Assembly: GCA_958510825.1 (NCBI GenBank)
Contig: OY294051.1
Location: 1,488,001-1,552,000, forward strand
Length of the DNA stretch: 64,000 bases
Reading direction: 5' to 3'
DNA from: Brachypterus glaber
Lineage: Eukaryota > Arthropoda > Insecta > Coleoptera > Kateretidae
Shown: piece by piece, positions 37,201 to 48,600 of the stretch
Position numbering within the stretch: position 1 is the first letter of the stretch
Layout of the letters: each line of letters starts with the position of its first letter
Program-made: the position numbers and the translations under genes
Notes under the pieces: generated by a model
Database searches by the model: none
Told to the model about the DNA's origin: nothing
Seen by the model: the letters and a program-made list of their open reading frames with translations, nothing else

Positions 37201-40200
37201 ATATATTTAATACTTTCAGCTCTTAAAATGTGGGCAGCAGGGCATGGGGGCACATTTTTTTAAATGGAAAGGGGGGTCGTGTAATTAATCATTTTAAAGC
37301 TTATAAAATTCTACATTTAACTCCGTATTTTTAAATTTAAAAAAAATTATTGGGTTTAAAATGGGGTTGAAAATGGGTATTAATGTCAAAATTCCTCTAA
37401 AAAAAACAAATAATTTTTTAAAAATGCCTAATTTCATCATAAAAAAATGTTAATTATACTTTTAAACTAATTTTAGTTGACATAAATAAAAATTTATAAA
37501 AAAAAACTTAAAAAATCGAATGTTTTAGCACAAAGAATTGAAAAATTAGAACCTTAAAAAACATTTTTAAAAAATTTAAAAATGTTAGTTTAAATAGAGA
37601 ATTTTATAAGCTTTAAAATGATGTATCACACGACCCCTCTTTCCATTTAAAAAAATGTCCCCCCATGCCCCCCTGTCCACATTTTAAGAGCTAAAAATAT
37701 CAAATATAAGCTAAAAGATAGTTTAGGTTGTCTTATTTAAGAGTTCTAAGTTTGAAGTCGATATCTCAACTCTTTCCAAAGTTAAAAGGGGGGTGACTTT
37801 TGGACAGCACTGTATATAAAATTACTTAACTTAAGCAGTTCTTATTTTAAATTAATAAAAATAGTAAAATCTAAGAACGTATAGTTTGAAATGATTTTAT
37901 TCTGTGTATGTATATATTTTGATATTTCATTTAGGCGTGAGTTTTGAGGGTCGTTTCTTTTTTTAAGGGATGCTATGATAGTAACGATATTAGACACATG
38001 CACCTCCGTTTTGGCTGGAACAATAATTTTTGGCATTTTGGGAAATTTGGCATTCAAAATGGACGTTGAAGTAAGCGACGTTGTCAAATCAGGTGGTACT
38101 GGTTTAGCATTTATTTCGTATCCTGAAGCTATAGCTAGATTTGAAGCAGTGCCCTTTGTGAGTATAAAAAAAAACTGGTTATAAATACATTCTTAAATTA
38201 TATTTGATAAATTTGTATATATTATTAAAAAAAAAACAGATAAATATTGTAACAGTCCAATGTTTTTTAGGTTTTTGCTTTGTTATTTTTCTTTATGTTG
38301 TTTGTACTGGGTGTTGGAAGTCTTGTAGCTTTACAAGGCTGTGCATTTACAGTTGTTATGGATTCATTTCCATCTTTGAAAATATGGCATGTATCTTTAG
38401 CTACAGCTATAGGAGGATTTTTAATTGGTTTGGTATATATTACACCCGTAAGTAAAAAAAAATACAAAGTAAAGCAAATATTTTTTTGTGAAAGATCAAA
38501 GAGAATTTGAATAAGGATCTATTTAATAATAGTAGATCAAACTCTTAGGTTTTAAATGGTATAAAATAAGAACGTAGGATAATAAAGAATATGATTTTTT
38601 GACACGCATGATAATTCCAACTTAGCTAACTTTTTGAAAACCACAAAAAACTGTCCTTTTTGTACAAGACTTTAAAAACGCGAAATAGACTTTTAACCCA
38701 TTTAACCCCTAACCCCCAACACCCCCAACTTTTGATCCAAACATTAACTATACTCCGTCCAGTTATGCAAGACAGTAAGGAACGCGGCCCGTTTTATACC
38801 AAAGAGCGCATAAATAGCATAATTATGCATAAATCGTAGTGTATCAAAAACAGATGTCGGTACAGTTTTATTGAAAAAGGCCTATCCAAAGACTCGCATA
38901 ACAAGCATAGTACATAAGAATGCGATGTCAGGATTGGCTTTATGTGTCGTCATGTATCTTGTAATGGTTGTTATGCGAGCCTCTGGATATGTTGTAATTG
39001 TAACATAAAAATTTGACGTTTTTATTGTGTTCAATATAATTTACGTTTGTACAATATGTAGAATATGCTAATTTAGTGTGAGTGTATGTAGAATAAACCA
39101 AAGAAGTACCTTTTTAAATACCATACAAAATAACATTAAGTATAACCATTTTTTTATATAATTTTCTCTTCTTTTATTAGCTTTAACGACCGTCAATCAT
39201 TGTCACAATATTTTATATGTTAAAAGGTACGAGTTTTTAACCAATGATCTAGCTTAAAAATTGCGAGAATTTTAAACTACTATCTTGCATATAGCTGTAC
39301 TGTACTTTTACCTGTTATTGCCAAAAACAATTTGGACTTGTAGCTTTTTAAGCGTATAATTGTTCACTATTTTTTAGGGTGGACAATATATTTTTACCAT
39401 GGTTGATTTCTTTGGGGGAACATTTATTTTTTATATACTGACAATTATTGAGATTGTGTCAATTATGTGGTGGTATGGTAAGCAAAATTTACTACTTCAT
39501 CATCATTGTCATCATCATTATAAAACAGACAAACTATAGTTTGGACTGTGGCTAGGGGAAATATGTTTGGAATGTGTGTGCAAGTGGGAGCCCCGATGTA
39601 GACACGCACGCCTTATAACGCTCTTGACGGAAAGAAGAGAGCGCGAATGATTCCTCCCCCTTACGTCGGAGACTTTCTTTCATGCGGAGAACTATAATAC
39701 CTAATATAAAATGTTGTTTAGATCGTTTCTTCTGATTTTCATATTTTAGGGTTAAGTAATATTTGTCTGGACATAGAATTTATGCTAAAAAGACGTCCTG
39801 GAATATACTGGAGGGTGTGTTGGGGTCTGGTGATTCCAGTTACTCTAATAACAGTATTTGTTTACTTTATATTTAGACTGGAGAAGCTAAGTTATGAAGG
39901 GAAGCCATATCCTTCAAATATTATAGGTAGGTAAAAAAATACTATTCTTAAACAAACCAAACAACTGAAAATTTAATGTTTTGAAAAATTAATATTTTTT
40001 TTACGCCCATACTCCCACCCCGACTTTTACGAAAACAATCCGAGAACTTTGGATAAGAAACCTGATCAAGTATTTTGCTCAAAGCATTCTCAAGTTATCG
40101 TGGACAGACAGACCTATAGAAATTTTTCAAAAGCAATGAAATATATGTTACCAACACTTTTTTAGTGTATTTTAAGCGTGATTATAATTAATTTAGAATT

Positions 40201-41852
40201 ATTTACCAACTACACCAAATTAAAATATGGGATTTTAAATACCACACACATATTGTTTAAATAATCTAGTGGTATTGTCCAAATTGCATAAAATTCGTTT
40301 AATTTCAGTTTATATTTCAGTTTGGGGTTGGCTGTTGCTGGCATTCGGCGTGCTACAGCCCATTTTATGGTTTAGTATTGAATTAATACGACGAAAGGAC
40401 CAAAATAGAATATTACAGGTAGTATTATGTCCAAGACCTGGTTTGAGACAGCTCTCCCCAGTAGACCAAAATAGTACGAAACTAGTGCACTAGTTGCGAG
40501 CTATTTTTATGTGTCTAGAAACATCCTTAAAATGTCCCCAAATGCACACAACTAGCCTTAATAATATAGCTCGCATTTTTATTCCTTTTTTTTTATCCAT
40601 TTAGAAACCTAGAATAGCATGCTATTTTCGACATATAATAGATCGAAAATATCGACCTAAAATAGCACGTGAATAGCATGCTATTTTTAATTCAAATAAG
40701 GTTAAAAATAGCATGCTATTTATGACCTAAATTAGCTCGAAACTATCATGATATTTTCTACCTAGTTTAGCAGTATATTTTTGATCTATATTTTTGATAG
40801 AAAAAAAACACTTTAGATAATTATAATTGTTGTTGAAAATTAAAATTTTCACATTCATGTTGTTCCTCACTTCCTTTCGCTTTCACTGGTATTTTCACTG
40901 GAATTTGCACTGGTATTTTCACTGTCATTTTCACTGTCATTTTCACTCTCATTTTCACTATTACTTCTGCTTTCACCACTTAACAGTTCACTTCTAACAT
41001 TGCCTTTTCTTTCGCCGATTTTGTTGTCTTTTGGAAAGACCTGAGAAGAATTTATAATGCGTAGATTCGCGACGCCGCTTTTGTGTATTCACTCTGATAA
41101 CCCTAGTAATATTAAACTTCTGTTAAGAAAAAAGAAACAAAACAAAAATATTTGCTTGCATTCGGTGCGAAAAATAGAAGCATTATCAGCTAAATTGAGG
41201 CGATATAAGCAGTATATTTTGAACCTAAAATAGTTCATTTATAGCACGTTCTCAATTAAACCAATATTGACTATATATTTTCGACATAAAGTTGGTCATT
41301 GTTAGGTCGTCCTAAATTTAATCAAATAAAAGCGTATATTATCGACCTAAAATAGTTTATTAATTTACCGTCTAAAACTAGGGAGCATATAGTATTAAAA
41401 ATGGAACTTATTTTAGACGTACGAGAAATATTTTGAACGTCTTAATAATTTCTTCCATTTTTCTTGCTATATGAAAGCAAGTTAAGGATGCTATATACTA
41501 GACTCTCAAGCTGGTTTTCTGGGCTCTCCATCCCACGATATCATCCCTATCCAATATTTTTTTTAAACTCCATATACTTTGTTATTTGTGAGCAGTATTC
41601 TATGGTTACATACCTATCTTCTATATTCTGAATCGTTTAACTGTAATATTTCCTGCATGATTAAGAATAAATTTTAAAATATTTGGCCTTTTTTAGAATG
41701 TTCGAGAAATGTTTGATCATAAAGGCTGGGGCCCTAAGGAGCCAAATAAATACAGAAGATGGCAGGAATTTAAACTAAATATGAAACAAATAAGGAAAGC
41801 AAAAAATAGAAATTGGATTTGTGATAAAATAGGCATACTGCTTGATAGATGA
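28290..41852 (+). CDS. Sodium-dependent nutrient amino acid transporter-like (SLC6), copy 1, 12 exons, complete
   Basis: Exons: 28290-28301, 28435-28509, 29008-29353, 32658-32904, 33323-33593, 35129-35232, 37968-38157, 38271-38447, 39378-39477, 39750-39926, 40321-40418, 41697-41852. All phases join, giving 650 aa, normal for a 12-helix SLC6 symporter of the plasma membrane. The TM1 signature [11 protein letters not shown] is at residues 82-92, the substrate/sodium TM6 segment is [14 protein letters not shown], and TM8 reads [10 protein letters not shown]. Extracellular loop 2 has the conserved Cys185/Cys201 pair and glycosylation sites at Asn191, 198 and 218. The second exon-11 acceptor (40320) was preferred over one 12 bases upstream, which would insert four residues. 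Asn81 replaces the Ser found in the paralog. Substrate range cannot be read from sequence. Confidence 0.93.
29044..29115 (+). repeat. Four 18-bp tandem repeats inside transporter 1 exon 3
   Basis: The units read, roughly, AACCCTGAAACACAAATC. They encode a six-residue repeat ([24 protein letters not shown]) in the cytoplasmic N-terminal tail just before TM1. The paralog lacks it. Confidence 0.85.
29465..29720. repeat. Diverged fragment of a mariner-like element, intron 3
   Basis: AAAGGTTGGTCCGGAAATAA and neighbouring sequence resemble, inverted, the right part of the element at 59142-60218 (CATTTCCGGGCCAACCTTTA). No ORF. Confidence 0.4.
29818..30332. mobile_element. 515-bp MITE with GGCGCCTTTTCACGGA ends, intron 3
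   Basis: Left AAAGGCGCCTTTTCACGG and right CCGTGAAAAGGCGCCTTA form the terminal inverted repeats, and CTTGCGTACAAATTGCTCCG is also mirrored inside. An internal near-copy of the left end lies at 29913. A half copy is at 48560-48810. Flanking TAA/TTA may be a 3-bp duplication. Confidence 0.75.
30340..32650. other. Remainder of transporter 1 intron 3
   Basis: AT-rich, with no gene. Holds a CTTGTGCGCCATCTATTGCT repeat shared with 21280 (near 31403) and a partial GTCTGTC-family repeat at 32140-32315 (CGAGGAAAGTCTTGCATCAT, CTCGAGAACGCTTTGGGCTA). Confidence 0.45.
33600..33960. repeat. AGTACTAGT-hairpin repeat, transporter 1 intron 5
   Basis: Begins AATAGTATATTAAAGTAC about six bases after the exon 5 donor (GTATGA at 33594). 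Same family as 5043 and 10308. Followed by a short inverted repeat around CATAGAGATG...CATCTCTATC (33991-34098). Confidence 0.65.
33970..35120. other. Rest of transporter 1 intron 5
   Basis: No supported gene. The ORFs at 33886-34218 (-), 34245-34448 and 34929-35147 show no family resemblance. The last spans the exon 6 acceptor at 35128 and is a chance reading. Confidence 0.4.
35400..36180. repeat. Fold-back region with GC-rich hairpins, intron 6
   Basis: ATACAAGGGCAAAAAGTAAA...CTTTTTGCCCGTGTATTATA brackets a hairpin with GGGCCGGCCGATGGGGCCGG at 35474. A second pair, GCGGGCGAAAAAAACTTTTC and TTCAACTTTTCGCCCGTAAA, brackets 36081-36140. Non-coding. Confidence 0.5.
37093..37812. mobile_element. 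720-bp Tc1/mariner-like MITE, intron 6
   Basis: Ends CAGAGCGGTCCAAAAGTCAC and GTGACTTTTGGACAGCACTG are inverted and flanked by TA on both sides, the mariner target site. The arms stay complementary for about 200 bp or more (GAGATATCGACTTCAAATTT / AAGTTTGAAGTCGATATCTC). Same length as 45996-46715. No transposase. Confidence 0.85.
38878..38998. mobile_element. About 120-bp fold-back MITE, intron 8
   Basis: GGCCTATCCAAAGACTCGCA and TGCGAGCCTCTGGATATG form the ends. A left-arm fragment lies at 17697-17795. Confidence 0.65.
39538..39695. repeat. 165-bp dispersed repeat, inverted copy, intron 9
   Basis: Reverse complement of 22500-22682 (GGAATGTGTGTGCAAGTGGG, ATAACGCTCTTGACGGAAAG), located about 55 bp upstream of the exon 10 acceptor. 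Confidence 0.6.
40600..41470. repeat. Palindromic AATAGCATGCTATTTT repeat block, intron 11
   Basis: Degenerate units of GAATAGCATGCTATTTTCGA and ACCTAAAATAGC alternate at both ends of the block (40605-40800 and 41190-41450). Between them lies a 12-bp tandem repeat (ATTTTCACTGTC, 40881-40970). The whole may be one element with palindromic-repeat arms. Confidence 0.5.
40867..41088 (-). other. Open frame without ATG, Ser-Glu-Asn repeats
   Basis: 73 codons stay open on the minus strand, ending in a stretch of SEN/SEND units encoded by the 12-bp repeat and then a stop. There is no in-frame ATG and no recognised family. It could be an exon of an element-borne protein, or chance in a tandem repeat. 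Confidence 0.25.
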
Positions 41853-42003
41853 TTAGAAAAAATCTAGCAAGAAATTATTTATTTTCTTATTATAAGCGAT
41901 TTTTTTTATGTATAAAATATTTTATTTTTTACTTTTTGTATTAATTTGTTTGTAATTAGAGTAGTGAACCTAACTTTTTATTATATTTATTTAAAAATAG
42001 AAA

Positions 42004-42180
42004 CAAAGTCCACTTCAAAGGCGGCCATATTTAAAAGTTCACAAAATTTTTACGAGATGACACTATTGGTAGACGGACGCCCCACGTAATAAGGTAATCT
42101 GTCAGTAGTGTCATCTCGTAAATTTTTTGTGAACTTTTACATACTTTTAAATACGGTCTGTAATGGTCGCTGTTGAAGTC
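42004..42180. mobile_element. Fold-back MITE just 3' of transporter 1
   Basis: AAAGTTCACAAAATTTTTAC...GAGATGACACTA is mirrored by TAGTGTCATCTCGTAAATTT...GTGAACTTTT. A related segment is at 600-660. It begins about 150 bp after the transporter stop, so it may lie in the 3'UTR or terminator region. Confidence 0.65.
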
Positions 42181-42329
42181 GTGTACTCACAAATAGCGAG
42201 TTTTTCATTAGTAAAAAATGTCAATATAATTTTTAATAAATGACAATTCATAGCTTAAAACTGCCTGTAATAAAAAAATCCTAAGATCGGGCAGGGTGGA
42301 GTTATGTTGTTACGTACTTAAAGCTGAAT

Positions 42330-42510
42330 TGCCATAAGGGGTCTTATACACTTCATACCCCGTTTCTCGCGTTATTAAAGAATCTAGAGATTTCATATTT
42401 TGGCTACCCTCCAATAGGGGAGGAGTTAGGGGGGGGTAGCCAAAATATAAAATCTCTACAGCCTTTACTAACGCGAGAAACGAGGTATTAAGTGTATGAA
42501 TTTTGGTCAA
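42330..42510. mobile_element. Near-palindromic MITE
   Basis: TATACACTTCATACCCCGTT...AGATTTCATATTTTGGCTAC is mirrored by TAGCCAAAATATAAAATCTC...CGAGGTATTAAGTGTATGAA around a G-rich centre at 42425. Related in arm sequence to 52943-53147. The minus ORF here is not a gene. Confidence 0.65.
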
Positions 42511-42831
42511 TTTGTGTGACGTATTTTATGGACGACCCCTAAGATATTGTACAGATCTAATTTCTATTTTACTATTTATTAAAATTGTCTGTAATTAAAA
42601 AAAAATGTTAAGCTAATCATAAAATTGAGACATTTGTAAAACTTAATCTTTATTGTTTTATAAACTTACACGCAATAAAAGGCTTATTAAACTATGCTTA
42701 TTTAATAAAAATATTTTTTGTCCTATTTAACAGACCTTTATTTTTTTAATGTATATATAACTACCAAGGTAGCAGAAAGTAAGGTTATAAAAAGAAGAAT
42801 AGATTAAATTTTTTTAAAATCTTAGAAAAAA

Positions 42832-43263
42832 TTCACCTTATTGGGTGTTACAAGGAAGCAGGTAAAGACCGCTCTCGATGAGTGGGCTTATACCAAGCTA
42901 AAGGAGCAATGGAGGGCGGTCGACGGTTGCCAGCAAGCTAGGGACTTCCTGGCTGGCCCAAGCAAATCAAAGACCGAAAAAGGCAGAACTGCACTCAGAC
43001 AACTTATATGGGTCCTCACGGGCCACTGCAAGCTAAGGAAGCACCTGGCAATAATGCGGATTCTAGAGAATCCGCTATATCCAGAGTGCGGAGAGGACGA
43101 AACATCCTCTCATTACTTAGCCGAGTGTGTCAGATACGACAGGATTAGGTTGCATGTCTTTGAAACTCAAAGACTCAACCAAGAAGAACTAAGAGATCTC
43201 CCCTGGGCCAATATACTGACCTTTATTGAAAGGACGGGCAGGTTCAAGGAGAACTCAAATTAG
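42832..43263 (+). pseudogene. 3' end of a non-LTR retrotransposon ORF2 (5'-truncated)
   Basis: About 140 residues end in a stop at 43261-43263. The segment YPECGEDETSSHYLAEC matches the C-terminal zinc-knuckle-like region of Jockey/R1-type ORF2 proteins (normally CxxC...H...C), preceded by a sequence resembling the RNase H/linker end. The first Cys of the knuckle is replaced by Tyr, and the reverse transcriptase and endonuclease are absent, so this is a dead 5'-truncated insertion. It lies between the two transporter genes on their strand. The window shows no poly(A) tail that clearly ends it; a 3'UTR-like stretch runs to about 43420. Confidence 0.75.
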
Positions 43264-43429
43264 TAAATGGCTGGGATTGCTTGGGGTGACAAAAAGGCCC
43301 AGAAATGGCCTAGTCCGGCTTTGGCCAACCCAAAAATTTACTACTACTCACCTTTTTGAACATCTTAGGACAAAATGGTGTTTTTGTGACAATCCTAATA
43401 TACAGTATCTACATACACCGTGAAAATTC

Positions 43430-45630
43430 TCACAAACTTTGCTATGCTTCCCAAAAAAATTGTATATGGGTATGGTAATGAAATGTAACAAAAACTGGGA
43501 AGAAAAACATAATAATAATTACTATACTACTACTATAATTATTATATACCAAGGTAGAGAAGAGCGTATTATTACAAGGTTGCAAGGTTTATTCACAGTA
43601 AAATAGTAAATAATTTTTTAAAATTGTAAATAGTACTGGGTAATAGCAAGAAAATTATATTTATAGTTATATAAGGAAAGGTTGTTGTAAAATTACACCA
43701 GCCAGCAAAAAAAAAATAAGTTTCATAACTTTTAACCAAACTACATTTTACTTACGTATCTTTTATCGCTGAAAACGAATTTGTCAATGAAAAAGCTCGC
43801 TGAACCCTAAAGTACTTCGCTCCCTTCTTATGGTGGTTTCAGTCAGAAAGCCTAATTTTGGATATGTCTCGACATTTTGATGAAAAGTTCATAAGGGCAC
43901 ATCTTTTAAAAACTAATAGTTTATGTCCTAGAGCATTTTAAAAAACTTGAAAACCGCGGTGCATCGGTCTTATGAAAAAGCTGTTTTGGACTGATTCGGC
44001 TAAATTTTGGTTATGTTTTGGACAAGTTGTCCTATCTTCAAATTATATGTTTTGAGGTATGGCCAGTTTTATTGTTTTTGTTTGCAATTTTTGGAAACAT
44101 GTTTAAATAAATATGGCATTCTACTGTGGTTTTGCTTTATTTTAAATCAAAAATACGTGATATCCGATACGTGATTTTTTTTGTCAGAAAATAAATTGTA
44201 ATACTAAATACATTTGTTTTATCTGAAAAAGTTAGGACAAAATGATCTAAAAAGTCCAATCAAATTACTAAGATCTGTAGAGTTAGTCCTAGTCCTGACT
44301 TATTCGTCTAGTAAAGACTAGTCAGGACAATTTTATTTAGAAAACATTGAAAATTTTTTTTTGGATTTGGGTTTTAGATACGACATTTATTTTTAGTAGG
44401 CACTTGGGGCTAGTGTAAAGCAATACAATGGTGTACTTATCTCAAAAAGTGAATTTTTGCAGATAGGACAACTTGTCTTAGCAGGGCAGGCAGTATAGTT
44501 TTCTACTTTCTGATCAAATATGTCTTTTTAGCACTACTCTCAAAACTCAGTAGTTTACGTGTTAAAGAACGTTGAAGATCTCGAGCTAGCTAGTCGGTAT
44601 TCTTTTTTGAAATATTTTGAAAAAGTTATGGGCCCAGCGAGCATTTTTCGGTCGATTTAATTTTTAGCACACAAGAATGCGTTTGAAAAATATAGTCTGG
44701 TTAAGCCCAATTGACTTTATTATTTTTGTGGGCCCGTGTAACTAACTTTTCCTTTATTATAATGGATAGGTACTAAAACTATATGCGGTGTACCATAAAA
44801 CAATTTCCTAAGATCATATAATCAAAAAAAAATTATAATTTAAAAATTAAGTTAATTATTTATTTAATTATTGGTAATTACTAATTACTAATTACTAATT
44901 AGGCTTAATCGTTGAATATACACTTTAAAAAATGTTCACATGTACATAAGTTATTTTTCTTATACACTAAACTGAACTCAGTGTACAGTAAGTTTTTTTT
45001 TTACAAAAAAAAAAATTTAATCGTGTAGGATCTTTAACTAATTTTACTTTCCTCTAATTTTGCGTTGGTAAAAAAAATTCTATACATTTTTATTGCTTTT
45101 TTTACGTTTCTGGACGTTTTATATCCAAAAATTATGAATTTTTGCAAAAAAAACTGTCTGTTGGTCTGTCTGTCGGTCTGTCGGTTTGTGGGTTCCGAAA
45201 ATTTGTGACCATGATAACTCAAGAATGGTTCGGCTAAAGACCTCAAATTTAGACCATGGGTTGATTATAAAGTTCTTGGTTGGGACTATTTTAGGGAAAA
45301 TTAGTGGTGTTTTTGACAGGTTTTGGTCTTAAATTTAATCTAACCGACCTTTTTTAAGTGTAAGTTGTCGATAATAATGTAGAATTTTAATAAAAATATG
45401 AACTTTTATGCAGTAACTTTTGCAACACTTTATAATGTTATGATAGATATCTTATTCAAATTCATATTATTAAAAGTAATTTAGCTTTAATTCCCCACTA
45501 TAAATTTTTTATTGTGTTCTTGGTCTATCTAGGTAAAGATATCATTTAATTTATCATTAATATTTTATTTTAATGATTTGAAGATATAATAATCATATTT
45601 TTAAAACTTTAGTGTCTTATGTGCAATCAA
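43430..45630. other. Intergenic region between the two transporters
   Basis: No gene seen. Includes a copy of the GTCTGTC repeat at 45050-45310 (CTGTCTGTTGGTCTGTCTGT) and an (ATTACTA)n-like patch at 44870-44900. The second transporter's promoter should lie at the right end. Confidence 0.4.
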
Positions 45631-45631
45631 A

Positions 45632-48600
45632 ATGAATGACGTTTCTCTGGTAAGTAAACTAAATATTTTTTATTTATTTATTCATTTATACTCTTCACGG
45701 CGACCTTTACAAAAAGGTATTTTATGCCAGAGAGTGTTTATTTCTACATTAAATTTTAATCGGTACCAGATTCTGACAGCTTCTTAATCTTCATCACAAA
45801 ATTTTTAGCGATTTTTCGGTTGACCATATCCCATGCTCGATTAGGTACTACCTAATATTCTCATTTTGTATGAAACACCAATATAAATATTTGTATATAT
45901 TAAATAAAATATAAAATTATTAAAAAAATACTGTCTGACGACTTTGACATTGACATTTTTATTAAAAGTGTAGAAAATGGAGGATTATTATTATACAGAG
46001 CGGTCCAAAAGTCACCCCCCCCCCCTCTTAACTTTTGAACCAGTTGAGATATCGACTTCAAATTTGGAACTTTTAAATAAGATTACTTAAACTATCTTTT
46101 AACATATATTTAATACTTTCAGCTCTTCAAATGTGGGCAGGGGGCATGGGGGCACATTTTTTTAAATGGAAAGGGGGGTCGTGTGATACATCATTTTAAA
46201 GCTTATAAAATTCTCCATTTAACTGTAAATTTTTTATTTTTTTTAAACATTTTTTTGGGTTTAAAATAGGGTTGAAAATGGGTATTTTTGTCAAAATTTT
46301 TCTAAAAAATCCAAACAATTTTTAAAAAATGCCTAATTTCATAATGAAAAAAAGTAAATTATACTTTTAAACTAACTTTAGTTGACATAAATAAAAATTA
46401 ACAAAAAAAAAACTTAAAAATTTATTTTTTTAGCACAAAAGACTGAAAAATCAAAACCTTAAAAAACATGTTTAAAATTTTTAAAAATATATGGTTATAT
46501 AGAGAATTTAAAAAAAAAATGATGTATCACACGACCCCCCTTTCCATTTAAAAAAAATTCTCCCCATGCCCCCCTGCTCACATTTTAAGAGATAAAAGTA
46601 TCAAATATATGCTTAAAGATAGTTTAAGTTGTCTTATTTAAGAGTTCTAAATTTGAAATCGATATCTCAACTCGTTCAAAAGTCAAGAGGGGGGGGTGAC
46701 TTTTGGACCGCACTGTATAGTACATTACTCAATGAGCGTATAATAATGGACAGCAGTCCAATACGTTTGGCAACATAAATTTAGGTCTTCAATACCAACC
46801 CAAAAAGAAAATTCCCTAATAATATTATATTTGGGCTTCATCACAGTGCAACAAAAAATGTGCATTATATGCAAAATTATTAAAGAATACATAAAACAGC
46901 TTATTAAACACAAAAAGAAGTACAAAATCTTTACACGCAACGGGGTATTTATTATCAATGACTGTCAAATTAAGGAGTAGGTCATAAGTTCCCTAGGAAA
47001 CTTTAGACCTACTGTACACATAGCTGTGTTATAAAAATTTAAAATATAATCTAAAATGTTATTGTTGCCTAAAATATGCATAATTTTATTTTAAAACAAT
47101 AATAATTATAAACTAAATTAAATTGTTTGATATTTACAAATTTAAAAAATCTATATAAAACATTTTACTATTCCTTAAAACGACTTTGAATAGTAAAATG
47201 TTTTATATAGATTTTTTAAATTTGTAAATATCAAACAATTTAATTTAGTTTCTTCTTCTTCTTCTCTTTATTTTTGGCCTTTGCTTTTGTCAATTAGCCA
47301 GCTCGCTACTCTCTTTTGTTAATTTTTTTTTGCAGATGGTTTGTCTGGTTGCTACCATACCATCGCTTTCTTTCGCCCTTTAATTTAGTTTATTAATTCA
47401 GATACCACTGTAAAAGGTGCCCTCCTAGCGTTTAGGATTCAATTGGCGGCAATGTCCACCGTGGCATTGATTAATCTGCCCCCTATCGACAGCGTGCAAT
47501 AGGTTCTTGAAACCAATAACTGCTTCCTTTTTTGGACTGTCGATAGGTTTATCCAGTCTCTGCTTTTAGCAGTAGATGTCGCTAGCTGTTTTTGCTTTTC
47601 CTTACAACGATTTTTAAACTCCATATAGAGATATATGGAAAGGATTTGATTTTCGTAGTTGTCCCTACTACCGATATGTGGCTCTGAAGAGTGCTAAAAA
47701 GCACGAAATCGATCAGTCACTTCGGAGGGACGACTGCGTTAATCAAACAAAAGTCGTTTTAAGGAATAGTAAAATGTTTTATATAGAATAATAATTATAC
47801 TTTTATCTCTTTCTGTAGAACTTCTCTCTTTATCTAATCCAAATAGATGGCAGTCTATTGCTATTAATCAATGAGGGTGAATTTTAAGACACGACCCGAA
47901 AGGCGAGTGACCTAATCACCCGAATGATTAATAGCTTTTATACGCGAGACGAATTCTATACTTTATCCACGGTCGTTTTACATTGTAAACGGTTTATGTT
48001 TACAGACCCGTGATTAATAAGCCTATTAATCACGGCCGTGGATAAAATACCGTACAGTTTAGTTTAATATTAAATTAGGTACCTACCTTCAGAATGTGAA
48101 AGGGTTTTGTATGTTTTTCGTGACACAAAATGACAGAAGTTAGATTTGACAAACATTTTAGCATCAATAAAAAAATTCTTCTTCCTCCGCTTCCATTTTT
48201 ATAATCTTAGAGACAATTTTTACTCGCTGAATCCAAATTCTGCAAGAAAAAAATAATAAAATTGGCTTTCGGGGATATTTGTTTGTTCTTTGTAGCTTTA
48301 TGGATTGTTTTTCTGGCTGCATCATTATCAGAAATTTATTAAAAGAAAAATTGAAATTAATTTTACTTATGATTGAAATTTTAATAGTGTAAAAAATTGG
48401 ACATCTAATTTAAAATGTAAAAATATATCAAAATTTATTAAAATTCCTATATCTCGGAAACTAATAGTCCTACGATAATAGTTATTTATGGTACTAGTGG
48501 GTAAAGTAAGATATTGCCCATGAGGCGTCAGCCAAGCAGGTTAATTTTCGAGAAACCCTAACCGATGTCCAGTTGCTACTATATTAGTAAAAAGAAATCG

